A stretch of DNA of 64,000 nt from Molossus alvarezi (GCA_037176705.1 CM073891.1:50036571-50100570), one strand, 5' to 3'. Numbered from the stretch's first letter, positions 24,200 to 37,189 are shown. Notes: generated by a model not told the origin, from the sequence alone. Numbers and translations are program-made.

Positions 24200-25260
24200 T
24201 AAAGGAAAGAGAAACAGAATTACTGCTAAGCTTTTGACTTAACACATTGAATGAATGCTGGTACCATTTACTAACATGGGAAGAGAAGCACAATGGGGTG
24301 ATAGGTGTGGTGGGGGAAAAGTCCTGTTTTGGACATAGTTTGCTATGCCTGCTCTCAAGCCAAATGGAAGCACCAAGCTGGCAGTTGGATACAGAGGTCT
24401 GGAATCAAGAAAGAAGTTAAGACGGGAGGCACACATTTGGAAGTGAAATATAGATGGTATCTATAGTCAGGAGACTGAATAAAGTACTGCCGGGAGTATA
24501 TGCAGTTAGAGAAGAGGAAGGGACAATGGACGAGTCTTCATGCACCTGATTATTTAGAGATATGGAAGAGAAGGAGAAGTCAGACACAAAGATTAAGAAA
24601 AGCAGCTAAGGAAGTGGGACTACAATTGAGAGCCCCACTGGAGAACTTCAAGGTGGATGCAAGTGAATTGAATGTTGTTGAGAAGCTGAGTAGATAAGAA
24701 CTGAGAATTTAGAAATTTGTAGATTATTAGTAACCTCAGGGACATAAATTTCAGTGCAGTTGTTAGGATAAAGAAAAAATGAAAGCTCAGGAAACAAAGA
24801 GAATTGATAATTGCTTCAGAACACTGCTATAAAAAGAAGTCGAATAATAGGGTGTTAACCAGGGAAAGCTTTTAAAAATACAGCTGTAGGCTGATGGAAA
24901 TAATCCAGGAAAGCGTGAAAATTTGATTATGCAGCAGAAATAAAATGAATACTTTAGAAAACGAGCCTGGAGGAGTTTGGTGACGAGACCTAACAAAGCT
25001 GTGGAGGGATTCATCTCCAGTGTCAGCAGTAACGTTTCATACATAAGAAAAGGAAGAAATAACAGACATGTAAGTATAGACACCCGTGGTTTTGTAAATA
25101 AATTTGCTTCTTTTTATCTGTGATATTATAAGGAAGGGCATTAGTGAAATAGAAAGGTGGAGAAAAGCTGCTGACAATTTGAAGGGAGAGAAGGTGTGAA
25201 GCAGTTCAGGAGACTGGAAGGAAAGTGCTAGGGTCTAGAATGGCTACACCCCTCAAAGAA
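24200..25260 (+). repeat. possible ancient repeat remnant, family unassigned
   Basis: The text CCAAGCTGGCAGTTGGATAC, AGAGGTCTGGAATCAAGAAA, GATGGTATCTATAGTCAGGA, ATTGAATGTTGTTGAGAAGC reads like one of the long old mammalian repeats seen in many genomes, but I cannot name the family. The 65-codon and 98-codon frames inside it are not credible genes. Confidence 0.35.
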
Positions 25261-26404
25261 AGTGCTGAAAAGATGAGTGCGTTAATTCGTCACATGTGTA
25301 AACAACAGCCAGACGGCATGATCCCGATGCTATCCAGTGAAAACTAAGATACGGCTGTGGTGCATCCACCTCAAACTGGGGTGCTTGTTCCTGATTGAAT
25401 AATGAGTTCAGAGACAGTTTTGCAAGTTATAGCAAATATCTGATAGTGAGGATACAGATAAAAAGGTCATCGCTGTATTTCACCAGAGCAGTGTTTGTTA
25501 TACAATAGTGGGAAGAGGAAAATGTTGTCAGTGCCCTATAGAGATATTTCAAAATGTAGCAAAGTAATATGCTAAAATGAAAGCACTAGAGTTACATAGA
25601 TGGAAAGACATTTGATCTTACTGATCTATAAGACAATAGAAATTACAACAATAAATAAATTGCATAATTACAATAATACAAAACAATAATAAGATACCAT
25701 TTGCTACCTTGAAATTTGTTAAAAATAAAAATGCCACAATATCAAGTTTTCAAAAAACAACAACAAAAATGCATTTTTGCTAGCAAAAATGTAACTAAGC
25801 ACAATAACTTTGGAGACCACCTTAGCAATAGCAAGTAAAAGTGCAAGTGTCCAAATCCTATAATAAAAAAATCTCACTTCCTGGAATGTACTTTAGAAAA
25901 AATTTTGTGAGCTTCCCTAGTGGTACACAGCTAAGTATCAAAAAAATACATATTTATAGGAAATTGGATAAATTGTGGTTCTGTTACAGTTAGAGTCCTC
26001 TGGAGAGAATAAAATAAATAAACAAACTATGGACAATATGGGATGTAAAAAAAAAAGGAAAATAAAAAATATGAGTGCAGAAGGAAGACTTGGTTTATAA
26101 ATGGTGGGAAAATGAAAATGCTACCACTCTCCATTTTATTTTTTCAGTGAATGAAAAGGTGAAATCAGAAGCTGAAATAGGGTGGAGGAAGAAAGAGAAA
26201 TGTGGAAGTTTGAGAAGCAGAAAAGGTGTAAAGTAGTCTTCAGAAAAAGAAACGAAGAAAATTCACTAGAGGAATCTAGTATGAACAAGCAGAGTTACAA
26301 ATATTAATGGTTTCATCATTTCAGCACCAATAATCATTTAAGTAATACAACTGACAGTGACTTATATGTACAAATTTGATAAATTTGGATTTTTCAAAGT
26401 CACT
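25261..26404. other. unique AT-rich DNA
   Basis: No assignable gene or repeat. Confidence 0.4.
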
Positions 26405-26583
26405 GAGGGTGACTAGACAAAATAAAATGTGGTCACTAAAAAGTTATTACAATAAAAATGGGTCCTGAATCATTGCAGCCACATTTGCTCAATAACTACT
26501 TGTGGCTAGTGGCTACATTTTGAACAACACAGATTTCTACAGAACATTGCCATCACCACAGAATATTCCATTGGACAGCCTCA
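26405..26583 (+). repeat. hAT-Charlie (MER1-group) MITE remnant
   Basis: ACTTGTGGCTAGTGGCTACA, AGAACATTGCCATCACCACA and GAATATTCCATTGGACAGCC are the conserved end of a non-autonomous hAT-Charlie element. The exact subfamily is not assigned. A similar end (TAAATTACAGGTGTAATTTA, CATGGGACAGTGCTGATC) lies at about 28955-29022. Confidence 0.65.
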
Positions 26584-26591
26584 GTCTAGAT

Positions 26592-27070
26592 CAGGGATTG
26601 GCAAACTTTCTCTATAACACATCATCATAGTAAATATCTCAGTCTTTGCAGGCAACATGCTTCAGCAACTCCACAGCCCTGCAGGGCAAAAGCAGCTTTG
26701 GACAATTAGTTTTTTTTGTTTGTTTGTTTGTTTTTTAATCTTCACTCGTGGATATTTTTCCATTTATCTTCAGATAGAGCAGGAGGGAAGGAGAGAGGAA
26801 GAGAGAGAGAAACATCAATGTGAGAGGGACACATCTATTTGTTGCCATCTTCACGACCCCAACCAGGGCCGGGGACGAACCAAGGTACATGCCCTTGGCT
26901 GGAATTGAACCTGTAACACTGTGGTGCATGGGCTGACACTCTAACTGCTGAACCAAACCTGCCAGGGCCAGCTAAGGACAATTTGTAAATGAATGGGTAT
27001 CACTGTGTTTCGATAAAACTATTTACAGAAACAGTCAGTAGGCCAAATTTGCCATGAGGACTGTAATTTG
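26592..27070. mobile_element. hAT non-autonomous element with 8-bp TSD, carrying a VES insertion
   Basis: An 8-bp duplication GTCTAGAT at 26584-26591 and 27071-27078 brackets an element that starts CAGGGATTGGCAAACTTTCT and ends in a degenerate inverted repeat. The inner text (CAGTCTTTGCAGGCAACATG, AAATGAATGGGTATCACTGT, GCCAAATTTGCCATGAGGAC) matches the common hAT-Charlie MITE with the GGCAAACT termini. About 260 bp of its length is the VES SINE at 26708-26968. Confidence 0.82.
26708..26968 (-). mobile_element. VES-like SINE, long-tail subtype
   Basis: Reverse-oriented SINE inserted in the hAT element. Its duplication CAGCTTTGGACAATT / CAGCTAAGGACAATT (26693-26707 and 26969-26983) has two mismatches. 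The pol III boxes and the TTCACTCGTGGATAT tail (complement of the GGTGAGGAT motif, decayed) are visible. Confidence 0.9.
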
Positions 27071-27078
27071 GTCTAGAT

Positions 27079-28950
27079 CATTTTTACAAGAATAAGATTC
27101 ATTTACTCAAAGGTACATACTCTTGGAAAATATATGGCATATGCAGCAAAAGAAATAAAAGACATTTCTAAGAGAAAGATTAATAAAATACTGGTGTAAT
27201 AGAATAAATTGTATTGACATGAAGGAATTGTTTTGCACATAACACAGAGAACTTAATCAGTATATGAATGCAACAGTTGATGTTCTCTTTGTTTTTTTTT
27301 TATTAAATTTTCCCTTTAAAGTATTCAACTTTATTTTAAATATTTTCTGTAATGATTATATATATATATACACATATATATATATATATATTTGTGTTTC
27401 AAAAAAATTGGCTTATTATTGTCAAATTTAAGCAAAGGCATCTGCCTAACTCTGAAAGACAGGCGTTTACAAATAAAATGTTACTGGAAGTAGAGGCTTA
27501 TTAGTCTCATTTGCAATGGAATTGTCATTGTGCCAAAATGCCTTACTGGTGTCTATTAAAACTTCACTACACAGAACACTGGGCCTCTCCAGTGCCCTGT
27601 AATTTCAGAGTTTTGCAGTGGTTTTGTGGTATGTGTTTACAGGGTGAGACTTTCTCCCTGGGTTTAAGCTATGTTTTCCTCTCATCTCTATGCCTCTCTG
27701 AAAATAGAGGCAAGCCCTAAGTTAAGTGATAACTTAAAAAATTTAAAAAGTTTGTTACCTGACTTTTTAAGACAGTGAAATGAAACATGATAAAATTCTA
27801 TAGTTTTATAAATTTTTTCTTTCTCTTTGTTTATTCTGCTTTGTTTTCATATGTACTATATACTATATATGTAGATACAGTATTTTTGTTAATTATTAAG
27901 TTTAATTTTCACACAAATCATTAAAAAAATTCATTGTCAAATTTTATTTTCTTTACTAACATTTGTGAGTTAACTTCTGATTTGTGGATTTCCACAATTT
28001 TCTATAATTTAAAATCATAATTTAAATAGTCATTAAAGAAATATTTCTGAAATACAATTTTTCTTTCTATGCATTGTGTTATAATTGTTATATTTACCCA
28101 AATACCATTGATACTCTGTGTGCCATAAACATTCAAAAATATGTAATGTATTCGAACTGAAGGAATCTAAAAGTATTGTGACAATATAAATAATGACTGA
28201 TAAATAAAAGCATCACTTTTCTAATGTTCAGAGTTTATCTTATATTAATTTATTTCCATTATTTTAATAAAAATAGTGTAACTTAATAGCATAATGTATC
28301 AGAAGACTTGAGGTATTACAATTGTTTTATTAGATTTAAGGATTCTTTAGATGACAGTACACAACATACGACACTCGAGGAGATGAAAGGCAGAGCTCCT
28401 TGTTACTTGTAGCTTCAAACAAGAGATGCTGCCATAGAGGCTCACACAGGGGGTTGTACCTGAGGTCAGCGCAGCAGCCAGCTGTAGCTGTAGAGCATAG
28501 TTTATGTATGGAAAGTGGGGTGGGATTAGCTGTGTTTTACGAGCTCTCTGTAAATGGACTAATTTGAATGATCTCACAAGCTCTGGGGAATAGGGTCTAA
28601 ATCTAGCTACCTGGTACCTGGGTCCTGGGCAATTAGGGTAGGTGCATAGTGGTCCGGAAGTATGAGAGCCCAGTTAAGGATATGTTTTGGGATGTGGACT
28701 TAATCAGCTGTTGAAGAAGAGAAACTGACCCAGTCTCCAGCCAAGGCCTCAAAAACAAAAGAAAGCAAAATAAAACTATATTCCAGTGGTCTAATGATGT
28801 CTTGACGTGAGTTTTGAGCTCAAATATTTGGACTATTTTAGTGACCTAAATAGTAGAAGAAACTTCCAGACAGTAAGGCTAAAGTTGCCCTGTACTCTCT
28901 AGAAAAGATTTTATTTTTACATTTATTATTATTATTTTTTTCTTTTAACT
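27079..28950. other. unique AT-rich DNA with a (TA)n tract
   Basis: A (TA)n microsatellite with one ACAC interruption lies at 27358-27391. The 69-codon frame at 27511 and the 76-codon frame at 28347 have no recognised domain. No repeat is assignable before 28950. Confidence 0.45.
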
Positions 28951-29068
28951 TTTTTATTGTGGCTGCTAGAGCATTTTAAATTACAGGTGTAATTTATATT
29001 GCATCTCCATGGGACAGTGCTGATCTGGATTGTTGAATCGCTTAGAACATGGTGATTGTCTCCTGGTG

Positions 29069-30940
29069 AATTTTCTTTTCTTTTCTTTCTTTAATACTTA
29101 ATTTATTAATATTTTTTTATTACAGATGTCCCTCCTTTTTCTCTCTTTGACACCCTCCTCCCGCTCTTACACCCCTCTTCACCTTATAGTTGTCTGTGTC
29201 TATTGGTTATGCATATATGCATTAAAGTTTTTTGGTTCATCTCTTCCTGGCCCCCCAACAACCTTCCCTCTGAGGTTTGTCAGTCTGTTCTGTATTTCCA
29301 TGTCTCTACATCTTTTTGTTCATTAGCTTATTTTGTTCATTATATTCCACAAATAAGTAAAATTATGTGATATCTGTCTTTCTCAGATTGGTTTATTTCA
29401 CTTAACATAATACTCTCCAGGTCCTTCCATGTAATTTCAAATGTTAAGAGATCTTTCTTTCTCACAGCTGCATAGTATGCCATTGTGTAAATGTACCACA
29501 GCTTTTATATCCACTAATCTATTGATGGATACTTGGGCTGTTTCCAGATATTAGATATTGTAAATAGCGTTGCTATGAGAATAAAGGTGTATATATATTC
29601 TTTCAGGCTTCTTAGGATATATTCCTGGAAGTGGGATTACTGAGTTAAATGGCAGTTTAATTTTTTTTAATTTTTAAGGAAACACTATATTGTTTTCCAT
29701 AGTGGTTGCACCAGTCTGCCTTTCCACCAGCAGTGTACTAGAGTCCCCTTTTGTCCATATCCTCCCCAGCACTTGTTGTTTGATGATTTATTGATGGAAG
29801 CCATTCTGACAGGTGTGAGGATACCTTACAGTCATTTTAATTGACCTCTCTCTGATGATTAGATGCTGAGCATTTTTTCATATGTCTCTTGGCCATTGGT
29901 ATGTCCTATTTGGAGAAGTGTTTCTTCAGGTTCTCTGCCCATTTTTTAACTGGATTGTTTGTCTTCCTCTTAATGAGTTGTATGATTACTCTATATATTT
30001 TGGAAATTAACCCCTTATCCAATGTATCATTGGCAAATATGTTCTCCCATACAATGGGTTTCATTTTCATTTTGATGCTGGTTTATTTTGCTGTGCAGAA
30101 GATTTTTGGTTTAATGTAGTTTCATTTATTAATTTTTTCTTTGTTTCTTTTGCCTTGGACAATGAATCGGTGAAAATTCTGCTCTGCATGATATCTGAGA
30201 TTTTGCTGCCTACATTTTCTTCTAGGATTTTTATAATTTCACGAATGACATTTAAGTATTCTATTCATTTTGAATTTATTCTTGTGTGAGGTATAAATTG
30301 GTGATCTAAGTTCACTTTTTTGGTTGTAGCTCTCCAATTTTCTCAGCACCATTTTTCGAACAGACTATCTTTACTCTACCATATGCTCTTGCCTCCTTTG
30401 TCAAATATCAGTTAAGCATATCATTTTGGGTTGATTTCTGGGTTCTCTGTTCTGTTCCATTGTTCTATCTGCCTGTTTTTGTGCCAGTACCAGGCTGTTT
30501 AGATTAAATGGCTTTGTAGTATAACTTGATATCCAGAATTGTGATCCCTTCAACTTTGTTCTTCTTTTTCAAGATTGCTGTGGCTATTTGGGGTCTTTAA
30601 TTGTTCCATATAAACTTTGGGAAAAATTGTTCTAGATCTGTGAAGTATGCTGTTGGTATTGTAATAGGTCCATTGAATCTATAGATTGCTCTGGGTAGTA
30701 TGGATATTTTAATGATAATTCTTCCAATCCATAAACATGTATATACTTCCAATTTTTCATATCTTCCTCTATCTTTTTTTATCCCCCCAATGTCTTGTAG
30801 TTTTCTGAAAACAGGTCTTTTACCTCCTTGGTTAAGTATATTCCTAAGTATTTTGATTTTTTTGTTGCCATGGTAAAGGGGATTATTTTTGAAATTTCTC
30901 TTTCTGGGTGTTCATTATTGGTGTATAAAAATGCCAGTGA
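29069..30940 (-). mobile_element. outer L1, 3' part (antisense), interrupted
   Basis: Reading leftward on the minus strand this is the end of L1 ORF2 followed by the 3' UTR and an A-rich tail (the T-rich 29069-29092). Marks are the complement of the KIWKQPKCPS-type motif region near 29480-29560 and the Cys-rich C-terminal region near 29700-29860. Its frame is full of stops. The element resumes at 36081 after the inner L1. No duplication is visible beyond the tail. Confidence 0.9.
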
Positions 30941-31096
30941 GTGATTCCAAAATGGCAACTCTAACCAGGAAAGTAAGACTTGATAGTGGTGTTTAACATG
31001 GGTCCTCCCTCCCTCATCCAAACCCAGGAGAGGGAGGCACAAAGCAGAAAACCAATACCCACAGGGAAAATTTGGCAGGCTCCAAAGCCCACTGTG

Positions 31097-31871
31097 ATGG
31101 CCAAAATGGTGAAACACAGAAACAAAAGCCAAATGAAAGAACAAGAGTCCTCTACCGAAGAGGAGATAAATGAGGTGCAGTTAAGCAATTTAACAGAACT
31201 ACAATTCAGAACCATGATCTTGACGAAGCTCAACAGCATGTGTAAGGACATGAGCACCATAGGAAAATGCATGGGAATGTCAAAAATCAACCAGTTGGAA
31301 ATTAAAAACCACCAAGAAGAAATGAAGAATGACATATCAGATATGAAAAACACATTGGAAGGTCTAAAAAGCAGAATAGAGAAAGCTGAGGACCGGATCA
31401 GTAAAAAATCAATCAATCAGAAAACCAAAAGGAAAAAATGATTAAAAAACAGGAAGACAGCTTAAGAGAACTGTGGAACAACTGGAAACGTAATAAAATT
31501 CACATCATAGGAGTCCCCGAAGAAAAAGAAAATGGGCAAGGGTTCGAGAATATATTGGAAGAAATAGTGACAGAATACTTCCCTAATTTGGTGAAGGAAA
31601 AATGCATTCAAGTGCAAGAAGCACAGAGAGCCCCAAGTAAGAAGAACCCAAACAGGCCCACACCAAGACACATAGTAATCAAAATGCCAAAAATTAAAGA
31701 CAAAGAGAGAATCTTAAAAGCACCAAGAGATAAGCAACAGGTTACCTACAAAAGAAACCACATTAGGCTCTCACATGACTTCTCAGCAGAAACACTACAG
31801 GACAGAAGGGAATGGCAAGAAATAATCAAGGTCATGAAAAACAAGGATCTGAATCCAAGACTACTCTAACC
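31097..31871 (+). pseudogene. L1 ORF1, frameshifted
   Basis: The reading starts at [18 protein letters not shown] and runs through a coiled-coil region to about 31440. There it shifts frame into IKKQEDSLRELWNNWKRNKI, the segment leading to the RRM. The RRM (IIGVPEEKENGQGFENI to RPTPRHIVIKMPKI) and the C-terminal domain (DRREWQEIIKVMKNKD) follow. It ends early at TAA 31867-31869 in the motif LNPRLL, where the intact HAL1 copy at 61702 has a tyrosine codon. That is a nonsense change. About 20 residues usual between coiled coil and RRM appear missing near 31440. ORF1p is the L1 RNA chaperone that coats the L1 RNA. Confidence 0.88.
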
Positions 31872-32059
31872 AGCAAGGCTATTGTTCAAAATAGAAGGTC
31901 AAATAACAAGCTTCCCAGACAAAAAAAAAAAAAAAAGGCTAGGGGAATACATTAACACCAAACCAGCACTGCAAGAAATGTGAAAAGGACTGCTGTAATT
32001 AGCAGGAGAAATATGAAGAAAAATATAACCATACTAAACAAAAACGGCAATAAATAAGT

Positions 32060-35000
32060 ACATATCAATAATCACCTTAAACGTAAATGAATCAAATGCT
32101 CCAATAAAAAGACACAGAGTAGCTGATGGGATAAGAAAGCATGACTCATCTACATATTGTTTACAAGAGACCTACCTCACAACAAAAGACTCACATAGGT
32201 TAAAAGTGAAGGGATGGAAAAAATCTTCCAAGCAAATGGAAAGGAAAAATAGCTGGGGTAGCAATGATCAAATAGATTTGAATGAAGGCCATAACTAGAG
32301 AAAAGGAAGGCCACTACATAATATTGAAAGGATCTATCCAACAGGAAAATATAACCTTGATAAACATATATGCACCCAATATAGGAATATCAAAATATAT
32401 AAAAAATCTTCTGGAAGAATTTAAAGGAGAAATCGATAGCAATACAATCATAGCAGGGGACTTCAACACCCCACTGACATCACTGGATAGATCCTCTAGA
32501 CAAAAAATTAGCAAGGAAACAGAGACTCTAAATGAAGCACTAGACCAAATGGTTTTAATAGATATCTACAAAGAATTACACCCCCAAACTACAGAATTCA
32601 CATTCTTCTCAAGTGCACATGAGACATTCTCAAAGATAGACCACATGTTAGGACACAAACTAAGTCTATACAAGTTCAAGAAGATTGAAATCATATCAAG
32701 CATCTTCTTAGATCAAAATGGCATGAAACTAGAAATCAATTGCAACAAGAACATGCAAAGACATTTGAACACATGGAAGCTAAATAGCATGTTATTAAAC
32801 AATAGATGGGTTACCGAGGAGATCAAGGAAGAAATTAAAAACTTTCTGGAAACCAATGAAAATAAAAACACAACAGCAGAAAATCTATAGGATGCAGCAA
32901 AAGCAGTTCTGAAAGGGAAGTTCATAGCACTACAGGCCTACCTCAAGAAACAAGAAAAATCTCTAATAGATTATCTAACCTCACAACTTAAAGAATTAGA
33001 GAGCAAACAAAAAGAAAACCCCAGAGCAAGTATAAGGAAGAAAATAGTAACGATCAGAGCAGAAATAAATGACATAGAGTCCAAAAAACAATTCAAAGGG
33101 TCAATGAACAAAGAGCTGTTTTTTTTCGAAAAGACAAACAAGATTGATGGGCCCTTAGAGAGATTCACCAAGAAACAAAGAGAGAGAACCTAAATACAGA
33201 AAATCAGAAATGAAAGCAGAGATGTAACAACTGACACCAAAGAAATACAAAAGATCGTTCACAACTACTATCAACAATTATATGGCAACAAATTCGACAA
33301 TCTAAGTAAAATGGACAAATTTCTAGAAACTCATAGTCTCCCAAAACTGGACCAGGAAGAGATAAAAAACTTGAACAGACCAATAACATCTAAGGAAATT
33401 GAAGATGTAATCAAGACTCTCCCAGCAAACAAAAGGCCCAGATGGCTTCACTGGGGAGTTTTACCGAATATTCAAAGAACAACTAACACCCATTCTCCTC
33501 AAACTATTTCAAAAAATTCAAGAAGGAAGACTTCCAAATTCGTTTTATGAAGCCAGCATAATTCTAATTCCAAAACCAGAAAATGACACTACAAAGAAAG
33601 AAAACTACAGGCCAATATACCTGATGAACATAGACGCCAGAATCCTGAACAAAATACTAGCAAATTGGGTCCAGCAATACATCAAAAAAATTATTCACCA
33701 TGACCAAGTGGATTCATCCCAGGGATGCACGGCTGGTACAATATTCGCAAATCAATCAATGTGATACACCACATAAATAAAATGAAGAATAAAAACCATA
33801 TGATCATATCAATAGATGCAAAAAAAGCTTTTGATAACATCCAGCATTCATTTCTGATAAAAACGCTCAGCAGTGTGGGAATAGAAGGATCATATCTAGA
33901 CATAACAAAGGCCATATATGAATAACCTACAGCCAACATCATACTCAATGTGCAAAAACAAAAAGCATTTCCCTTAAGAACAGGCACAAGACAAGGATGC
34001 CCCTTTTGCCACTCTTATTTAACATAGTGCTGGAAGTCTTAGCCAAAGCAATCAGACAAGAAGAAAAAATAAAAGGGATCCCAATTGGAAAGGAGGAAGT
34101 GAAACTGTCATTATTCACAGATGACATGATACTATACATAGAAAACCCCCAAGACTCCATCAAACATTTACTAGACTTAATAAATGAATTTTGCAATGTA
34201 GCAGGAGACAAAATTAACATCATTAAATCTATGGCATTCTTATACACCAATGATGAACTCACAGAAAGAGAAACTAAGGAAACAATCCCATTTACCATTG
34301 CAGCAAAAAAAATTAAGATACCTAGGAATTAATGTAAACAAAGAAATAAAGGACCTATTCACAGAAAACTACAGGTCATTGAAAAAAGAAATAGAGGAAG
34401 ATATAAAAAAAGTAAAAGCACATACCCTGTTCATGGATTGGAAGAATTGACAGCATTAAAATGTCCATACTACCCAAAGCAGTCTATAGATTCAATGCAA
34501 TCCCCATCAAAATACCAATGATATAGTCACACAACTAGAACAAATACTTCAAAAGTTCATATGGAACCAAAAAAGACCTCGAATAGCCACAGCAATATTG
34601 AAAAAGAAGAACAAAGTAGGAGGGATCACATTACCAGATTTCAGGTTATACTACAAAGCCCCTGTAATCAAAACAGCCTGGTACTGGCACAAGACAGGCA
34701 TATAGACCAGTGGAACAGAACAGAGAACCCAGATATGGACCCAAGGCAATAAGCTCAATTAATATTTAACAAAGGTGGCAAGAACATACAGTGGAGTAAA
34801 GACAGCCTCTTTAATAAATGGTATTGGGAAAATTGGACAACTACATGCAAAAAATAAAACTAGACCATCAACTTACACCATACACAAGAATAAACTCAAA
34901 AAGGATAAAAGACTTAAATGTGACTTATGAATCCATAAAAATCCTAGAAGAAAATGTAGGTAACAAAATTTCAGACATCAAACGCAGCAGAATTTTCACT

Positions 35001-35780
35001 GATACATCCCCTAAGGCAGTAGAAACAAAGAAGAAAATGAATACATGGGACTACATCAAACTCAAAAGCTTCTGCACAGCGAAAGATACAATCACCAAAA
35101 TGGAAAGGCTACCCACTGTATGGGAAAGTATAATTGCCAATGATATATCAGATAAGGCGTTAATTTCCAATATATAGAGAGTGCTTATACAACTCAACAA
35201 AAGGAAGACAAAGAAACCAATTAAAAAATGGGCAGAGAAACTAGACACCTCTCCAAACAGGACATACAAATGGCTAAGAGACATATAAAGAAATGCTCAA
35301 CATCACTAATCATCAGAGAGATGCAAATTAAAACAACAATGAGGTATCACCTCATACCTGTGTGAATGGCCGCCATCAACAAATCATCAAACAAGTGTTG
35401 GCGAGGGTATGGAGAAAAGGGGACGCTAGTACACTGCTGGTGGGAATGTAGACTGGTGCAGCCACTATGGAAAAAAATATGGTGTTATACCTCAAAAAAT
35501 TAAACATTAAACTTCCATTTGACCCAGTGATCCCACTTCTAGTAATATACCATAAGAAGCCTGAAACACCAATCAGAAAGAATATATGTACCCCCATGTT
35601 CGTAGCAGCACTATTTACAATTGCTAAGATCTGGAAACAGCCCAAATGTCCATCTGTAGACAAATGGATAAAAAAGCAGTGGTACATATACACAATGGAG
35701 TACTATGCAGCTGTAAGAAAGAAAGATCTGTTATCCTTTGAGATGACATTGAGGGACCTGGAAAAGTATCATCCTAAGTG
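32060..35780 (+). pseudogene. L1 ORF2 (endonuclease/reverse transcriptase), multiply broken
   Basis: The order is that of L1 ORF2. The endonuclease (32075-32760) includes IAGDFN near 32452-32470 and [11 protein letters not shown] near 32630-32660. The late catalytic Ser-Asp-His region is [11 protein letters not shown], so the usual SDH has become LDQ. The reverse transcriptase (33590-34300) includes [11 protein letters not shown] and the catalytic motif [13 protein letters not shown] (FADD in active L1s, FTDD here). The C-terminal region ends KIWKQPKCPSVDKWIKKQWY and TLRDLEKYHPK. In-frame stops occur at about 32888, 33190 and 33922, and frameshifts near 32260, 33450 and 34300. Nothing functional remains. 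Confidence 0.9.
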
Positions 35781-36080
35781 AAACAAGCCAAAGAGAGAAA
35801 GTCAAGTATCATATGATCTTACTTATTTGTGGAATATAATGAACATAACAGTCTGAGGAATGGGGTAGTCCCAGAGACATGGAAGTGGGGTACAGACTGA
35901 CAATTCCCAGAAGAGGGGATGATGGTGGGAGAGATAACCCTCAGAACTTATATGCATGTATGCATGAACAGTGTACATGGACAACAAAGCTGGGGACAGG
36001 GCGAGGAGGGAGGGGGAGGGGCGATTAGTGGGGGGAAAAGGAGAAACATCTGTAACAAAAATAAATAAATCAAAAAAAAA
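35781..36080 (+). other. L1 3' UTR with G-rich tract and poly(A)
   Basis: The 3' UTR shows the conserved ACTTATATGCATGTATGC block, a G-rich run at about 35993-36040 and the end GAGAAACATCTGTAACAAAA. It serves as the reference for the L1-type 3' end found on the young HAL1 at 62800-63000. Confidence 0.85.
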
Positions 36081-37189
36081 AAAAATACCAGTGATTTCTG
36101 GATGTTGATTTTGTATCCTGCCAGCTTGCCAAATTCATTGATTAAATCTAGAAGTTTTTGGTGGAGTCCTTAGGGATTTCTATGTACAATAATGATGTTA
36201 TTTGCAAATAGTGACAGTTTCACTTTCTCCTTTTCAATTTGGATGTCTTTTATTTTTAATTTGTGTCTGATTGCTAGAGCTATGACTTCCAGTACTATGT
36301 TGAATAAGAGTGGGGAAAGCAGACATACTTGTATTGTTCCTCTTCTTAAGGGAAATGCTTTTAGTTTTTTTCCCATTGATTATTATTTTGGCTGTCAGTT
36401 TTTCATATATGGCTTTTATTATGTTTAAGTATGAACCTTCTGTTCCCACTTTGCTGAGAGTTTTTATCAAAAATGGGTGCTGGATTTTGTCAAATGATTT
36501 TTCAGCATCTATTGATATGATCATATCATTTTTATCTTTCTTTTTTTGTTCGTGGTGTATTATATTTGTTGATTTGAGAATATTGTACCAGGCTTGCATC
36601 CCTGGGATAAATCCCACTTGGTCGTGGTATATATATATTTTACTATGTTGCTGAGATTTTGTTGAGGATTGGTGTCTATGTTCATCAGGAATATTGGCCT
36701 GTAATTTTCTTTCTTTGTAGTGTCTTTATCTGATTTTGGCATTAGGATTATGCTGGCCTCATAAAAAGAACTTGGAAGTCTTCCTTTCTTTTGAATTTTT
36801 TGGAATAGTTTCAGGACAATAGATACTAGTTCCTCTTTGATTGTTTGGTAAAACTTCACTGTGAAACCATTGGGACCAGGGCTTTTGTTTGCTTGGAGTT
36901 TATTGCTTACTACTTTTATTTTCTTAACTATAATTGGTCTGTTCAGGTTTTTTTACTCTTGTCAGTTGAGTTTTGGAAGACTGTATGATTCTAGAAATTT
37001 GTCAATTTTGCATAAGTTGTCAAATTTGGTGGCATAATGTTCATAGAATTTTTTTTAAATCCTTTGTATTTCTGTGGTATCAGTTGTTACTTCACTGCTT
37101 TGGTTTCTGATTTTATTTATTTGGGTTCTCTCTCTTTGTTTCTTAGTGAGTCTGACTAAGGGTTGATCAATATTGTTTATTTTTTCAAC
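36081..37189 (-). mobile_element. outer L1, 5' remaining part (ORF2 RT region, antisense)
   Basis: This continues the outer L1 after the inner insertion. Reading leftward from 37189 it runs EKINNIDQPLVRLTKKQRER, then the reverse transcriptase ([40 protein letters not shown]), then the motif [13 protein letters not shown]. The catalytic Asp-Asp of L1 RT is Asn-Asn here. Frames are broken. It begins abruptly at about 37189 beside a non-L1 segment. Confidence 0.88.

Larger units (their letters stand above)
30941..36080 (+). mobile_element. inner L1, nearly full length, degraded
   Basis: A 5.1-kb L1 lies inside the outer L1, bracketed by AAAAATGCCAGTGA (30927-30940) and AAAAATACCAGTGA (36081-36094). 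It has about 150 bp of 5' leader, a broken ORF1, a broken ORF2, and a 3' UTR with G-rich tract and poly(A) ending at 36080. The 5' leader is much shorter than a typical L1 5' UTR, so it is probably 5'-truncated just upstream of ORF1. Many stops and frameshifts mean it cannot make full proteins. Confidence 0.93.

Noticed and set aside
24200..25260. Coding-like frames (24500-24697, 24787-25083)
   Set aside because: The stretch reads like an old interspersed repeat, and the frames lack domain signatures.
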